From Bifidobacterium platyrrhinorum (lineage in GTDB: Bacteria > Actinomycetota > Actinomycetes > Actinomycetales > Bifidobacteriaceae), in contig NZ_WHZV01000006.1 in assembly GCF_010667645.1 (NCBI RefSeq), positions 1-64,000 of the forward strand: DNA of 64,000 bases, given 5' to 3'. Of this stretch, positions 44,630 to 53,103 are shown piece by piece. The translations under genes and the position numbers were made by a program. Positions within the stretch are counted from its first letter, which is position 1. Every line of letters begins with the position of its first letter. The notes below the pieces were generated by a model. It saw only the letters and a program-made list of their open reading frames with translations, did no database searches and was not told the DNA's origin.

Positions 44630-45961
44630 ATGTCACTTGGCCTGAACATCCTGCTGATCTTCGTCTTCCTGCTGCTCGGCTCCATCTTCTCCGGCACCGA
44701 GCTGGCGCTGGTGAGCCTGCGCGGCTCCCAGGTCGACCAGATGGAGCAGGAGGACGCACGCGGCGCACGCGTGGCCAAGATCGCCCGCGACCCGAACACG
44801 TTCCTGTCCACCGTGCAGATCGGCGTCACGCTGTGCGGCTTCCTGTCCGCATCGTTCGGCGAATCGTCAATCTCCCCGTACATCACGCCCGTCGTGGAGG
44901 GTTGGGGCGTGCCCGCGCACATCGCCGCGCCGCTGACCACGATCAGCCTCACGCTCATCATCTCCTACTGCTCGATCGTCATCTCGGAGATGGTGCCGAA
45001 GCGCATCGCCATGCAGCGCACCGAGGCGATCGCGCGTGCGGTGGTGCCCGCGATTGACATCTTCGCGAAAGTGTGCAGCCCGATCATCTGGCTCATCGGC
45101 AAGAACACGAACGGCCTGGTGCGTCTGCTCGGCTTCGATCCGAACGAGACCGAATCCGAGGTGAGCGACGACGAACTGCGCGTGCTCGTCAACTCGAACA
45201 CGAACCTGAGCAAGGACGAACGCACGATTCTCGACGACGTGTTCGACGCCTCCGAGACGATCGTCGCCGAGGTGATGCGCCCGCGCGCCGACGTCGTGTT
45301 CATCGAGGGCGCGATGCCGATCGCCGACGCCGCCGCGTACGTGCGCGAGATGCCGTACTCGCGCTACCCGGTCACCGGCAAGGACTTCGACGACGTACTC
45401 GGCTTCGTGCACGTGCGCGACCTGCTCGACGTGCGCGATCCGGACGCGAAGACCGTGGCCGACGTGACGCGCGAGGGCATCTCCCTGCCCGGCACGTCGA
45501 AGCTGCTGCCCAGCCTCGAACTGCTGCGCAAGCGCGGCATCCACCTGGCCGTCGTCATCGACGAGTACGGCGGCACGGACGGCATCGTCACGTTGGAGGA
45601 CATGACCGAGGAGCTGGTCGGCGACATCCGCGACGAATACGATCTGCCGAGCGAACCGGGCGGCGCGCGACGCGACCGCCGCACCGCGTTCGTCAACGGC
45701 GTGGCCACCATCGAGGGCGGCATGACGCTCGAGGACTTCGAGGACCTGACCGGCATCGAGCTCGAGGACGGCCCGTACGAGACCGTCGCCGGCTACTTCC
45801 TCGCGCACACCGGCAAGATGGGCGAGGTCGGCGACGTGCTCCACTCCGACGGCTACGACATGGTCGTCACCAAGATCGACGGCCGCCGCATCGACACCAT
45901 CGACGTGAAGAAGGCCGGCGCGCCCGATCACGCCGATGTGCCGTCGCCGGCCAAGGCGTGA
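44630..45961 (+). CDS. CNNM/CBS-domain membrane protein (CorC/HlyC-type)
   Basis: A 443-residue protein with three parts: an N-terminal CNNM (DUF21) membrane domain with four helices (FLLLGSIFSGTELALVSLRGSQVDQ, then ISEMVPKRIAMQRTE), a pair of CBS domains at about 205-330 (VAEVMRPRADVVFIEG, LAVVIDEYGGTDGIVTLEDMTEELVGDI), and a C-terminal CorC_HlyC domain. Homologues are implicated in magnesium or cobalt export and often mislabelled haemolysins. ATG 44630 lies only two bases after GGAGGG, tight but the only good site. Its stop is three bases from the convergent alpha-xylosidase gene. Confidence 0.9.
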   Translation: MSLGLNILLIFVFLLLGSIFSGTELALVSLRGSQVDQMEQEDARGARVAKIARDPNTFLSTVQIGVTLCGFLSASFGESSISPYITPVVEGWGVPAHIAAPLTTISLTLIISYCSIVISEMVPKRIAMQRTEAIARAVVPAIDIFAKVCSPIIWLIGKNTNGLVRLLGFDPNETESEVSDDELRVLVNSNTNLSKDERTILDDVFDASETIVAEVMRPRADVVFIEGAMPIADAAAYVREMPYSRYPVTGKDFDDVLGFVHVRDLLDVRDPDAKTVADVTREGISLPGTSKLLPSLELLRKRGIHLAVVIDEYGGTDGIVTLEDMTEELVGDIRDEYDLPSEPGGARRDRRTAFVNGVATIEGGMTLEDFEDLTGIELEDGPYETVAGYFLAHTGKMGEVGDVLHSDGYDMVVTKIDGRRIDTIDVKKAGAPDHADVPSPAKA

Positions 45962-45964
45962 CGG

Positions 45965-48409
45965 TCACAGCGTCGCGACGCCGCCGACCGACTCGACGAT
46001 CCCGCCCGTCGAACCGAGACGGGCGGCGAACGCGCGACCGTCGGAACTGCGCACCTCGACGCCGCCGTCACCGGTCCGCACGGCCGTGAACGTCACCGAC
46101 GACCCGTCGATCTCGGTGACGCGCGCCTCGGCACGGCCTTCAACGCCATCGGCGCCGGCGCCATCGGCATCATCGCTCAGGAACACCGACACCAGCGCGT
46201 GATCGCCGTACGTGCGGTCCGGCTTCGTCTCGCCGGGATTGGTGACGACGACGCTGCCGTCGCGCACCCAGAGCGGCACCGAATCATAACCATGCGTCTC
46301 CTGGCGCCAGACGCCGCCGCGCGCCCGCTCGCCGGTGAACCAGTTGGTCCACACGCCGGCCGGCAGGTAATAGGACACCTCGCCGGAGTAGGTGAACACA
46401 GGCGCCACCAGCAGCGACGGGCCGAACATGTACTGCCGGTCCAACGTGCGGCAAGTGGGGTCGTCGGGGAATTCCAGGAACATGGAGCGCATGACCGGCG
46501 TGCCGTTCTCGTGCGGCTGCAGACCGGCCTCGTACAGGTACGGCATGAGTTCGAGCTTGAGCTTGGTGAACCGGCGGGCCACGTCCACGGCCGTCTGGCC
46601 GGGAGCGGGCTCCACGCCGTTCCTCCGGTCCTCCTCGTCGAACAGCCACGGCACGCGGTACACGCTGGACCCGTGCAGGCGCGAGTGCGATCCCAGCAGG
46701 CCGAACGCCAGCCAGCGCTTGTAGACGGCCGGATCGGGGTGGGCTCCCTCGAACCCGCCGATGTCGTGGCTCCAGAACCCGAAGCCGGACGAGGTCAGCG
46801 ACAGGCCGGCGCGCAGCGTCTGTGCCATGCCGTTGAACGTCGATTCGCAGTCACCGCCCCAATGCACGGGCTGGCGCTGGCCGCCCACGGTCGCGGAACG
46901 CGCGTACAGGCAGGCGTTGCCCTTGCCGTACGTCTCCTCGATGGCCTCGAACACGGCCTGGTTGTACAGCTGCGTGTACCAGTTGTGCATCGACAGTTTG
47001 GGGGAGCGGTCGTGCCAGACCACGTCGCGCGGGATGCGTTCGCCGAAATCGGTTTTAATGGCGTCCACGCCCTGGCGCAGCAGCCGCTTGACCTTGCCCT
47101 TGAACCAGTCGCGGGCCTCCGGATTGGTGAAGTCCACCAACCCCATGCCGGCCTGCCAGAAATCGGTCTGCCAGACCTCGCCGTCCGGCTTGCGGACCAG
47201 ATAGCCGTGTTCCATGCCCTCACGGAACATGTCGCCCTGCTGGCCGACGTACGGGTTGATCCACGCGCAGATATGCAGGCCCTTGTCCTCGTGCAGCCGG
47301 CGCAGCGTCGATTCGATGTCGCCGAAGAAACGGGTGTCCCACTCGAAGTCGCACCAGTGGAATTCCCGCATCCAATAGCAGTCGTAGTGGAACGCGGCGA
47401 GCGGGATGTCGCGTTCGGCCATGCCGTCGACGAACGAGTTGATGGTCGCCTCGTCGTACTTCGTGGTGAATGAGGTCGTCAGCCACAGGCCGTAGCTCCA
47501 CGCCGGCACGTTGGCGGGGCGGCCCACGAGCCGCGTGTACCGGTCGAGGATCCGCTTGGGCGTCGGACCGTAGATCACGCAGAAGTCGACGGCCTCGCCG
47601 GGCACGGAGAACTGCACGGCCTCGGTGTTCTCGGAGCCCACCTCGAAGGACACGTGCCCGCGGTTGTTCACCAGCACGCCGTAGCCGTTGGAGGTCATGT
47701 AGAACGGGATGTCCTTGTACCCCTGCTCGGAGGCGGTGCCGCCATCCTCGTTCCATACGTCCACGGTCTGCCCGTTCTTGACGTAGGCGCCGAACCGTTC
47801 ACCCAATCCGTACACGGTCTCGCCGACCGACAGGCGCAGCTGCATCGCGGTGAACACGTCCGATTCGTCGTAGGCGGAACCGTCCATGCTGACGCCGAAC
47901 TCGCCGACCGGCTGGGCGGTGACGTTGGCATCGGGACGCAGCTTGAAGCGGGCCAGCGACTTGCCGGCGGATTCGGTGAGCGTCCTGCCGTCCTCGCCGA
48001 GGAACGTGAGGTTCCACGGCGCGCCCTTGACGACCTTCGCCGTCAGCCCGCCGGTGGTCAGCGTGACGGTCGCGCCGTCCTCGCCGGTCTCGCCGTCGCC
48101 GTCGCCGTTTGCGGTCACCGTCACGTAGTCGCGGCCGCCAGGCTCGTCCTCGTCGAGCGGGAAGCCGGGATACGCCGTCGCGCCGCGCCAGTGCTCGGCG
48201 CGCACGCGGATCACGCCTTCCGCCGGCGACGTGACGTCCACGTCGAAGGTGGGCAGGTTGAGCGTATCGGCACGCCCGCGGATCACCGCGGCGGGCGCGA
48301 GCACGTGCAGTGATTCGCGGTCGGGATCCGCGGAGATCCCGTACGCCTCGCGCGCGTACAGCGCGTCGACGCCGTCGCGCATCAGCCAATATCCGTTGGT
48401 GAACTTCAT
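45965..48409 (-). CDS. GH31 alpha-xylosidase (YicI type)
   Basis: An 814-residue cytoplasmic glycosidase. The YicI-subgroup nucleophile motif KTDFGERIP is exact, with Asp454. The acid/base is Asp520 in WGGDCEST. The 66-residue spacing equals that of E. coli YicI (Asp416/Asp482, as I recall). Enzymes of this subgroup release alpha-linked xylose from isoprimeverose or xyloglucan oligosaccharides. There is no signal peptide. The N-terminal beta-sandwich contains a Gly/Asp-rich insertion near residues 100-110. It lies at the 3' end of the run GH36-binding protein-permeases-LacI, 63 bp after the LacI gene, so this enzyme and GH36 may process one substrate. Confidence 0.93.
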   Translation of the reverse strand: MKFTNGYWLMRDGVDALYAREAYGISADPDRESLHVLAPAAVIRGRADTLNLPTFDVDVTSPAEGVIRVRAEHWRGATAYPGFPLDEDEPGGRDYVTVTANGDGDGETGEDGATVTLTTGGLTAKVVKGAPWNLTFLGEDGRTLTESAGKSLARFKLRPDANVTAQPVGEFGVSMDGSAYDESDVFTAMQLRLSVGETVYGLGERFGAYVKNGQTVDVWNEDGGTASEQGYKDIPFYMTSNGYGVLVNNRGHVSFEVGSENTEAVQFSVPGEAVDFCVIYGPTPKRILDRYTRLVGRPANVPAWSYGLWLTTSFTTKYDEATINSFVDGMAERDIPLAAFHYDCYWMREFHWCDFEWDTRFFGDIESTLRRLHEDKGLHICAWINPYVGQQGDMFREGMEHGYLVRKPDGEVWQTDFWQAGMGLVDFTNPEARDWFKGKVKRLLRQGVDAIKTDFGERIPRDVVWHDRSPKLSMHNWYTQLYNQAVFEAIEETYGKGNACLYARSATVGGQRQPVHWGGDCESTFNGMAQTLRAGLSLTSSGFGFWSHDIGGFEGAHPDPAVYKRWLAFGLLGSHSRLHGSSVYRVPWLFDEEDRRNGVEPAPGQTAVDVARRFTKLKLELMPYLYEAGLQPHENGTPVMRSMFLEFPDDPTCRTLDRQYMFGPSLLVAPVFTYSGEVSYYLPAGVWTNWFTGERARGGVWRQETHGYDSVPLWVRDGSVVVTNPGETKPDRTYGDHALVSVFLSDDADGAGADGVEGRAEARVTEIDGSSVTFTAVRTGDGGVEVRSSDGRAFAARLGSTGGIVESVGGVATL

Positions 48410-48472
48410 CGTTGCCGTTCCTTGTATCGGGGATGTGGGTGGGTCGGTGTTGCCGGTATTGTCACCGGGCCG

Positions 48473-49564
48473 CTACGCCTCGCGCGGCGGCGCCGTGGAC
48501 TCGCGGATCACGAGATGCTCGCTCACGTCGCCACCGGCGAACACGTCGCCGGAGACGTCGCCCACGGAATCGGGATCGTCGGCGCCACCACCGGATTGCG
48601 CGTCGCCGCGATGCCCGGCCAGCAGTTTCTCGACGGACAGACGGCCCAGACGCTGGAAGTCCTGACGCCACGTCGTGATGCTCGGCACGGTGAGCGAGGA
48701 GATCGGATTGCCGTCGAACCCGGCCACGCTGATGTCCTCCGGCACGCGCTTGCCGCTACGGACGATGCCGCGGATCACGCCGGCGGCGATCTCGTCGTTG
48801 CCGGCGAACACGGCCGTCACGTCGGCCATTGCGGCGAGGGACCTGCCGATCGCCTCGGCCTTGCTCACATCCCATGTGGTGGAGATGGGTTCGGGCACGA
48901 ACGCGCCGACGTCCTCCAGCGCCTGCCGCCAACCGAACTGACGCGTGTACTCGTTGCCGTTCTCCGGGATCGACACATGCCACACCGTGCGATGCCCCAG
49001 CCCGAGCAGGTATTTGGTGATCTGGTAGCCGCCCTGGTAGGAGCCGATGATCAGGCTTTTCGCGTTGTTGTCGTCGGCGGCCTCGTTGATGACCGATGTG
49101 GGCACGCGCTTCTCGATGTACCCCACCAGGGAGTGCAGGGACGAGGTGCGGGCCACGTCCAGCAGGATGCAGCCGACCGGGTTGTTGCGCAGCAGCGCGT
49201 CCACGGTCTCCTTGGCCTTCACCACGTCGTCGTCGAGCAGGGTGATGCTCACCAGGTAGCCACGCTTGCGCGCCTCCATCTCGATGCCTTCGAGCAGCTG
49301 CATCGGACCGTACAGCGAGATGTCGCAGGCCACCACGGCGATGGAGGAGAACTCGCTGGACACCAATGCCCTGGCGATGGCGTTCGGACGGTAGTTGAGC
49401 ACGTCGATGGCCTGTTCGATGGCGATGCGCTTCTGCTCGCTCAGATGGGGGCCGTCGTTGAGATACCGGGACACCGTCGATATGGATACGCCGGCGAAGC
49501 GGGCGACGTCCTTGATGGACGCTGCCTTGCGCTCCACGCTCTTCGTTCTCGCTTCCTGGGCCAC
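48473..49564 (-). CDS. LacI-family regulator of the GH31/GH36 locus
   Basis: A 363-residue repressor with GTG start and AGGAAG six bases upstream. The helix-turn-helix is SIKDVARFAGVSISTVSRYLN (about residues 16-36), followed by the hinge and effector domain (VAGFDGNPISSLTVPSITTWRQDF). Near the C terminus there is a Gly/Asp-rich insert before HLVIRESTAPPRE, which is the common LacI ending. AACGTT-core palindromes at 49674, 55271 and 55400 are likely operators. It sits between the importer genes and the alpha-xylosidase gene. Confidence 0.92.
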   Translation of the reverse strand: MAQEARTKSVERKAASIKDVARFAGVSISTVSRYLNDGPHLSEQKRIAIEQAIDVLNYRPNAIARALVSSEFSSIAVVACDISLYGPMQLLEGIEMEARKRGYLVSITLLDDDVVKAKETVDALLRNNPVGCILLDVARTSSLHSLVGYIEKRVPTSVINEAADDNNAKSLIIGSYQGGYQITKYLLGLGHRTVWHVSIPENGNEYTRQFGWRQALEDVGAFVPEPISTTWDVSKAEAIGRSLAAMADVTAVFAGNDEIAAGVIRGIVRSGKRVPEDISVAGFDGNPISSLTVPSITTWRQDFQRLGRLSVEKLLAGHRGDAQSGGGADDPDSVGDVSGDVFAGGDVSEHLVIRESTAPPREA

Positions 49565-49673
49565 GATGCTTCCTCACATGCTATGGAAACGGCCACGCCC
49601 CGAGATGCCGGGACGTGGCCGACGGTACCGGTAACAGCTTGCCTCACATGGTACCCGAAACGGAGACCGTGAT

Positions 49674-49685
49674 GACAACGTTGTC
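49674..49685 (-). promoter_or_regulatory. Candidate operator upstream of the LacI gene
   Basis: GACAACGTTGTC is a perfect 12-bp palindrome with an AACGTT core, 110 bp before the GTG start and 24 bp after the permease stop. It may allow autoregulation. Confidence 0.5.
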
Positions 49686-49708
49686 GGTCTGGATTGATGG
49701 CGGGCCGT

Positions 49709-50593
49709 TTATTTGACCGCTCCGCCCGTGATGCCGCTGATGATCTTCTTCTGGGCGATGGCGAAGATGATCAGGAGGGGCAGGCTCATCAGGATGATGT
49801 AGGCGAAGATGAGATGCCAGTTGTTGAGGTACAGGCCGGCGGACGCCACGTTGTACAGGTTCAGCGGCAGCGTATCCATGTTGCCGGAGAGGATGAACAG
49901 CGCGTAGAAGACGTCGTTCCAGATGTACAGGATCAGCATGATCGTCGCCGATGCCATGGTGGGGCCGAGCAGCGGGAACACGATCGTGAAGAAGATGCGC
50001 ATCGGGGAGGCGCCGTCGATGCGGGCCGCTTCCTCGAGGGAAATCGGGATCGTACGGATGAAGCCGGTCACGAAGAAGATGACGGTGGCGAGGTAGATGC
50101 CCACGTACACGCAGATCATGCCGATGGCCGTGCCGGCCAGGCCGATCATCTTGAGCAGCATCATCACGGTGACGACGGCCGGCGGCAGGATCAGTCCGGA
50201 GATGCACAGCGCGTACACCAGCGACATGGTCTTCGTGGTGCGCCGGGCGAAGATCCACGACGCCATCGAGCCGAACAGCAGCGCGATGAGCACGGACGGG
50301 ACCGTCACGATGACGCTGCCGAAGAAGGCGGCGATCATCTTGCCCTGCGACAGGACCGTCGCGAAGTTCTCGAGCAGATGCCACTGGGAGGGCAGGCTCA
50401 GCGACAGCTGCAGCGCCTCCGCCTGGTCCTTGCCGGCCGTGACGATGAGCAGATAGAACGGCAGTCCGAGGGAGATCACCACCAGCAGCGTGAGCAGGAT
50501 GATGTGGACGATGCGTCCGCCCTGGGACTTCTTGCCTACGATGCCGGCGCCGCCGTCATTGGTCTTCGTGGCGCCGAATGCCGCGTTACTCAT
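49709..50593 (-). CDS. CUT1 sugar ABC transporter permease (MalG type)
   Basis: A 294-residue permease with six helices and EAA motif LEEAARIDGASPMRIFFTIVFP; the C terminus is ITGGAVK. Its ATG overlaps the stop of the preceding permease gene by four bases. It acts with that permease to import the substrate of the GH31/GH36 enzymes. There is no ATPase gene here. Confidence 0.94.
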   Translation of the reverse strand: MSNAAFGATKTNDGGAGIVGKKSQGGRIVHIILLTLLVVISLGLPFYLLIVTAGKDQAEALQLSLSLPSQWHLLENFATVLSQGKMIAAFFGSVIVTVPSVLIALLFGSMASWIFARRTTKTMSLVYALCISGLILPPAVVTVMMLLKMIGLAGTAIGMICVYVGIYLATVIFFVTGFIRTIPISLEEAARIDGASPMRIFFTIVFPLLGPTMASATIMLILYIWNDVFYALFILSGNMDTLPLNLYNVASAGLYLNNWHLIFAYIILMSLPLLIIFAIAQKKIISGITGGAVK

Positions 50594-51525
50594 AGGATCT
50601 TCGCCTCTCTTCTACGCAGGTACCAAATCAACGGGATGGCAATGATCATCACGACGATGAACAGGATGAGGCTCATCATCGTGGACTGCGAATACAGTCC
50701 CTGACCGAACGTGCGCCACACGAACAGGTTGAGGATCTCGGTCGAACCGCCGGGGCCGCCCTGCGTGGTGGCCTGCACGGTGTCGAAGCCGTTCATCGAG
50801 CCCAGCAACGAGGTGGCGACGTTGAAGGTGAGCGCGGGGGCGAGCAGCGGGAACTTGATCTTCCAGAAGATCTGCCAGCGGTTCGCGCCGTCGATGGCGG
50901 CAGCCTCGAGCACGTCCTGGTCGATGGTCTTCAGGCCGGCCAAGTAGATGAGCATGGCCAGGCCCGCCCACTTCCATCCCTGGATGGCGGAGACGAGGAC
51001 GATGGACCACGTCGTGCTGCCCAGCCACGGGGTGGCGACCGTATGCCCGACGATGGCCGACAGGATCTGGTTGACGGCGCCGTTGGACTTGAGCATCGCC
51101 TGCCACACGTAGCCGACGGCCAGGGCGGACATGAGCACCGGGATGAAGAACAGGACTCGGGCGATCTGGTTCTCGACGGTGTCCTTCTCGAGGAACACGG
51201 CCAGCGCGAGGCCGAACGTGTTCTGGAAGAACGCGACGCAGATGGCGAATACCAGCGTGATCCTCAGATCACGCAACAGCATGCCGTTCGAGAACAGGCT
51301 GGTGAAGTTGTCGAGACCGTTGAAGTCGATGGTGGTCTTGAACGCGGACCAGTCGGTGAACGCGTAGACGAAGTTCAGGATGGTGGGGACGAAGAAGAAG
51401 ATGACGAGGATGATCGCGGCCGGCAGGACGAACTTCACCGGGTAGTTTTTCTTGAGCAACGCGCGTTGCTCGACCGGTGAGCCGCCGGCGTGCGAGGCAC
51501 CGCTCGTCGATGATGCGGTGGACAT
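50590..51525 (-). CDS. CUT1 sugar ABC transporter permease (MalF/UgpA type)
   Basis: A 311-residue permease: a 30-residue Ser/Ala-rich tail, then six helices, with EAA motif LEAAAIDGANRWQIFWKIKFP. The start has GAGAGG at a normal distance. It follows the binding-protein gene after a 135-bp gap that contains a strong hairpin at 51606-51650. Confidence 0.94.
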   Translation of the reverse strand: MSTASSTSGASHAGGSPVEQRALLKKNYPVKFVLPAAIILVIFFFVPTILNFVYAFTDWSAFKTTIDFNGLDNFTSLFSNGMLLRDLRITLVFAICVAFFQNTFGLALAVFLEKDTVENQIARVLFFIPVLMSALAVGYVWQAMLKSNGAVNQILSAIVGHTVATPWLGSTTWSIVLVSAIQGWKWAGLAMLIYLAGLKTIDQDVLEAAAIDGANRWQIFWKIKFPLLAPALTFNVATSLLGSMNGFDTVQATTQGGPGGSTEILNLFVWRTFGQGLYSQSTMMSLILFIVVMIIAIPLIWYLRRREAKIL

Positions 51526-51605
51526 GTGACCTCTCTATTTCACGTGGATCGGAATGCGGATGAAATACGGGTTGGATTGCGGATCGGATGTAAGCGGAAC
51601 GAGTG

Positions 51606-51650
51606 GCCGATGCCGACCGACCGGCTCCTGCGGGGCCGACCGGCATCGGC
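51606..51650 (-). other. Intercistronic hairpin after the binding-protein gene
   Basis: GCCGATGCCG (51606-51615) pairs perfectly with CGGCATCGGC (51641-51650). It lies 11 bases beyond the binding-protein stop, as the hairpin at 41124-41154 does at the GH172 locus. Confidence 0.65.
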
Positions 51651-51660
51651 GGGGAAGGGG

Positions 51661-53016
51661 CTAGAAGCCCTTGGCGCCCTGCGCCTTGGCGACCTGGTTG
51701 AACTGGTCCTGGGTGGTCTGGGCGACTTCCTTCGGGGTCATCGTGCCGTTGACCATGCTGGCCAGGTTGACGTAGAGATCCGGATTGGCGATGGCCAGCG
51801 ACTGCATGGAGCCGACGCTGTTCGCGATGGAGTCGGAGGCGTCGATGGCGGCCTGCGGCACGGTGTCCGGGGTGTCCACGGTCTTGAGGGCGGAGACGAT
51901 GTTCTGCTGCTTCACGAAGTTCGCGTAGCCGTCGCTCATCCAGAAGTTGATGAACTGGCGGGCCGCGGCCTCACGGGTGGCGTCACCGGTCTTGAAGGCG
52001 ACCACGCCGCTGGAGCCGTCCGGGATCAGCGTGGTCATGGTGCCGTCCTTGGAGATCGGGAAGTATCCGATCTTCGCGTCCAGAGCGGACTTGTCGTTGT
52101 TGGCGAGCGCGGCGATGGCGAGGAACTGGCTGGCGTTGCCGAAGATCATGCCGGTCTTGCCCTCCCACAGCGCCTGTTCCTGCTCGGTGTCCTTCGCCGA
52201 GCCGGCGTCGGAGTTGTACAGGCCCTTCTTGAACAGGTCGTTGTAGTTGTTGATGGCCTCCATGATGGTGCTGTCGGTGAACTTCTCCTTGCCGGTGTTC
52301 ACGCGATCCCACAGGCCGTCCTTGGCGGCTTCGGCCAGCTGCGCCTGCACGGCCCACTGGGTGCCCCACTGGGAGCCGCCCATCTCGAACAGCGGCGAGG
52401 CGACGCCGCTGACGTTGGCGTCCTTGATCTTCTGCGCGTCGGCGACGAACTCGTCCCAGTTCTTCGGCACGTCGGTGATGCCGGCGGACTTGAACACGTC
52501 CTTGTTGTAGTAGACGCCGATGGTGGACGGGGCGGAGACGAGCACCGCGTAGCGGGTGCCGTTGTAGACGCCGGCGGCGTCCTTCAGGCCGTCCTTGTAG
52601 TTGTCGAGGAACGGGGCGTTGTCGAGCTTCTGGAGCTTGCCTTGGGCGACGAAGCCGGTGAGCATCGAGGTGGTGGGCTGCCAGAAGGCGATGTCGGGCA
52701 TGTCGCCGGTGGTGATCTTCGTCTGGGCGTTGTTCTCGTAGACCTCGGGGATGGTCTGCAGGTCGACTTCGGCGCCGGTGGCCTTCTCGAAGTCCTTGAT
52801 GACCTGGACCGGGATCTTGTTCGCCTGGGGCGAGGACCAGAACGTGAGCTTGACGCCCTTGAGGTCCTTGGTGGCCTCCGGCCAGTAGTCGGATGCGGAG
52901 GTGTCGGTGGAATCGGTCTTGGCGGTGGGGTTACCGCAGGCGGCTAGCCCCCCCCCCAGCATGGCCATGGCGGCGATCGCGGCGGCGACTCGCTTCATGT
53001 TCGTGGTGAACCTCAT
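51661..53016 (-). CDS. Oligosaccharide-binding lipoprotein with a G10 tract in its lipobox
   Basis: A 451-residue solute-binding family 1 lipoprotein. The signal peptide contains MLGGGLAAC, with the lipid cysteine at about residue 28. The codons for LGGGL are a run of ten G (C10 on the plus strand, 52948-52957), so a one-base slip would shift the frame before the mature protein begins; in this sequence the frame is intact. Mature motifs: LTFWSSPQANKIPVQVIKDFE, VYYNKDVFKSAGI and ARQFINFWMSDG. ATG 53016 is chosen, with AAAGGA six bases upstream. It is encoded between the GH36 gene and the permeases, so its ligand is probably an alpha-galactoside- or alpha-xyloside-containing oligosaccharide. 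Confidence 0.93.
   Translation of the reverse strand: MRFTTNMKRVAAAIAAMAMLGGGLAACGNPTAKTDSTDTSASDYWPEATKDLKGVKLTFWSSPQANKIPVQVIKDFEKATGAEVDLQTIPEVYENNAQTKITTGDMPDIAFWQPTTSMLTGFVAQGKLQKLDNAPFLDNYKDGLKDAAGVYNGTRYAVLVSAPSTIGVYYNKDVFKSAGITDVPKNWDEFVADAQKIKDANVSGVASPLFEMGGSQWGTQWAVQAQLAEAAKDGLWDRVNTGKEKFTDSTIMEAINNYNDLFKKGLYNSDAGSAKDTEQEQALWEGKTGMIFGNASQFLAIAALANNDKSALDAKIGYFPISKDGTMTTLIPDGSSGVVAFKTGDATREAAARQFINFWMSDGYANFVKQQNIVSALKTVDTPDTVPQAAIDASDSIANSVGSMQSLAIANPDLYVNLASMVNGTMTPKEVAQTTQDQFNQVAKAQGAKGF
52948..52957. repeat. Homopolymer C10 in the signal-peptide codons of the binding protein
   Basis: Ten consecutive C on the plus strand (G10 in the coding strand), directly before the lipobox. 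It is in frame here. Confidence 0.92.
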
Positions 53017-53103
53017 TGTTTTCCTTTCCTTTGTCGATCCCGAGGGACCGTGTTCCTTGTCTCGGAGCAAAGCTGTTGCGGTTCGGGGCGGCGGCCCCGG
53101 CGG

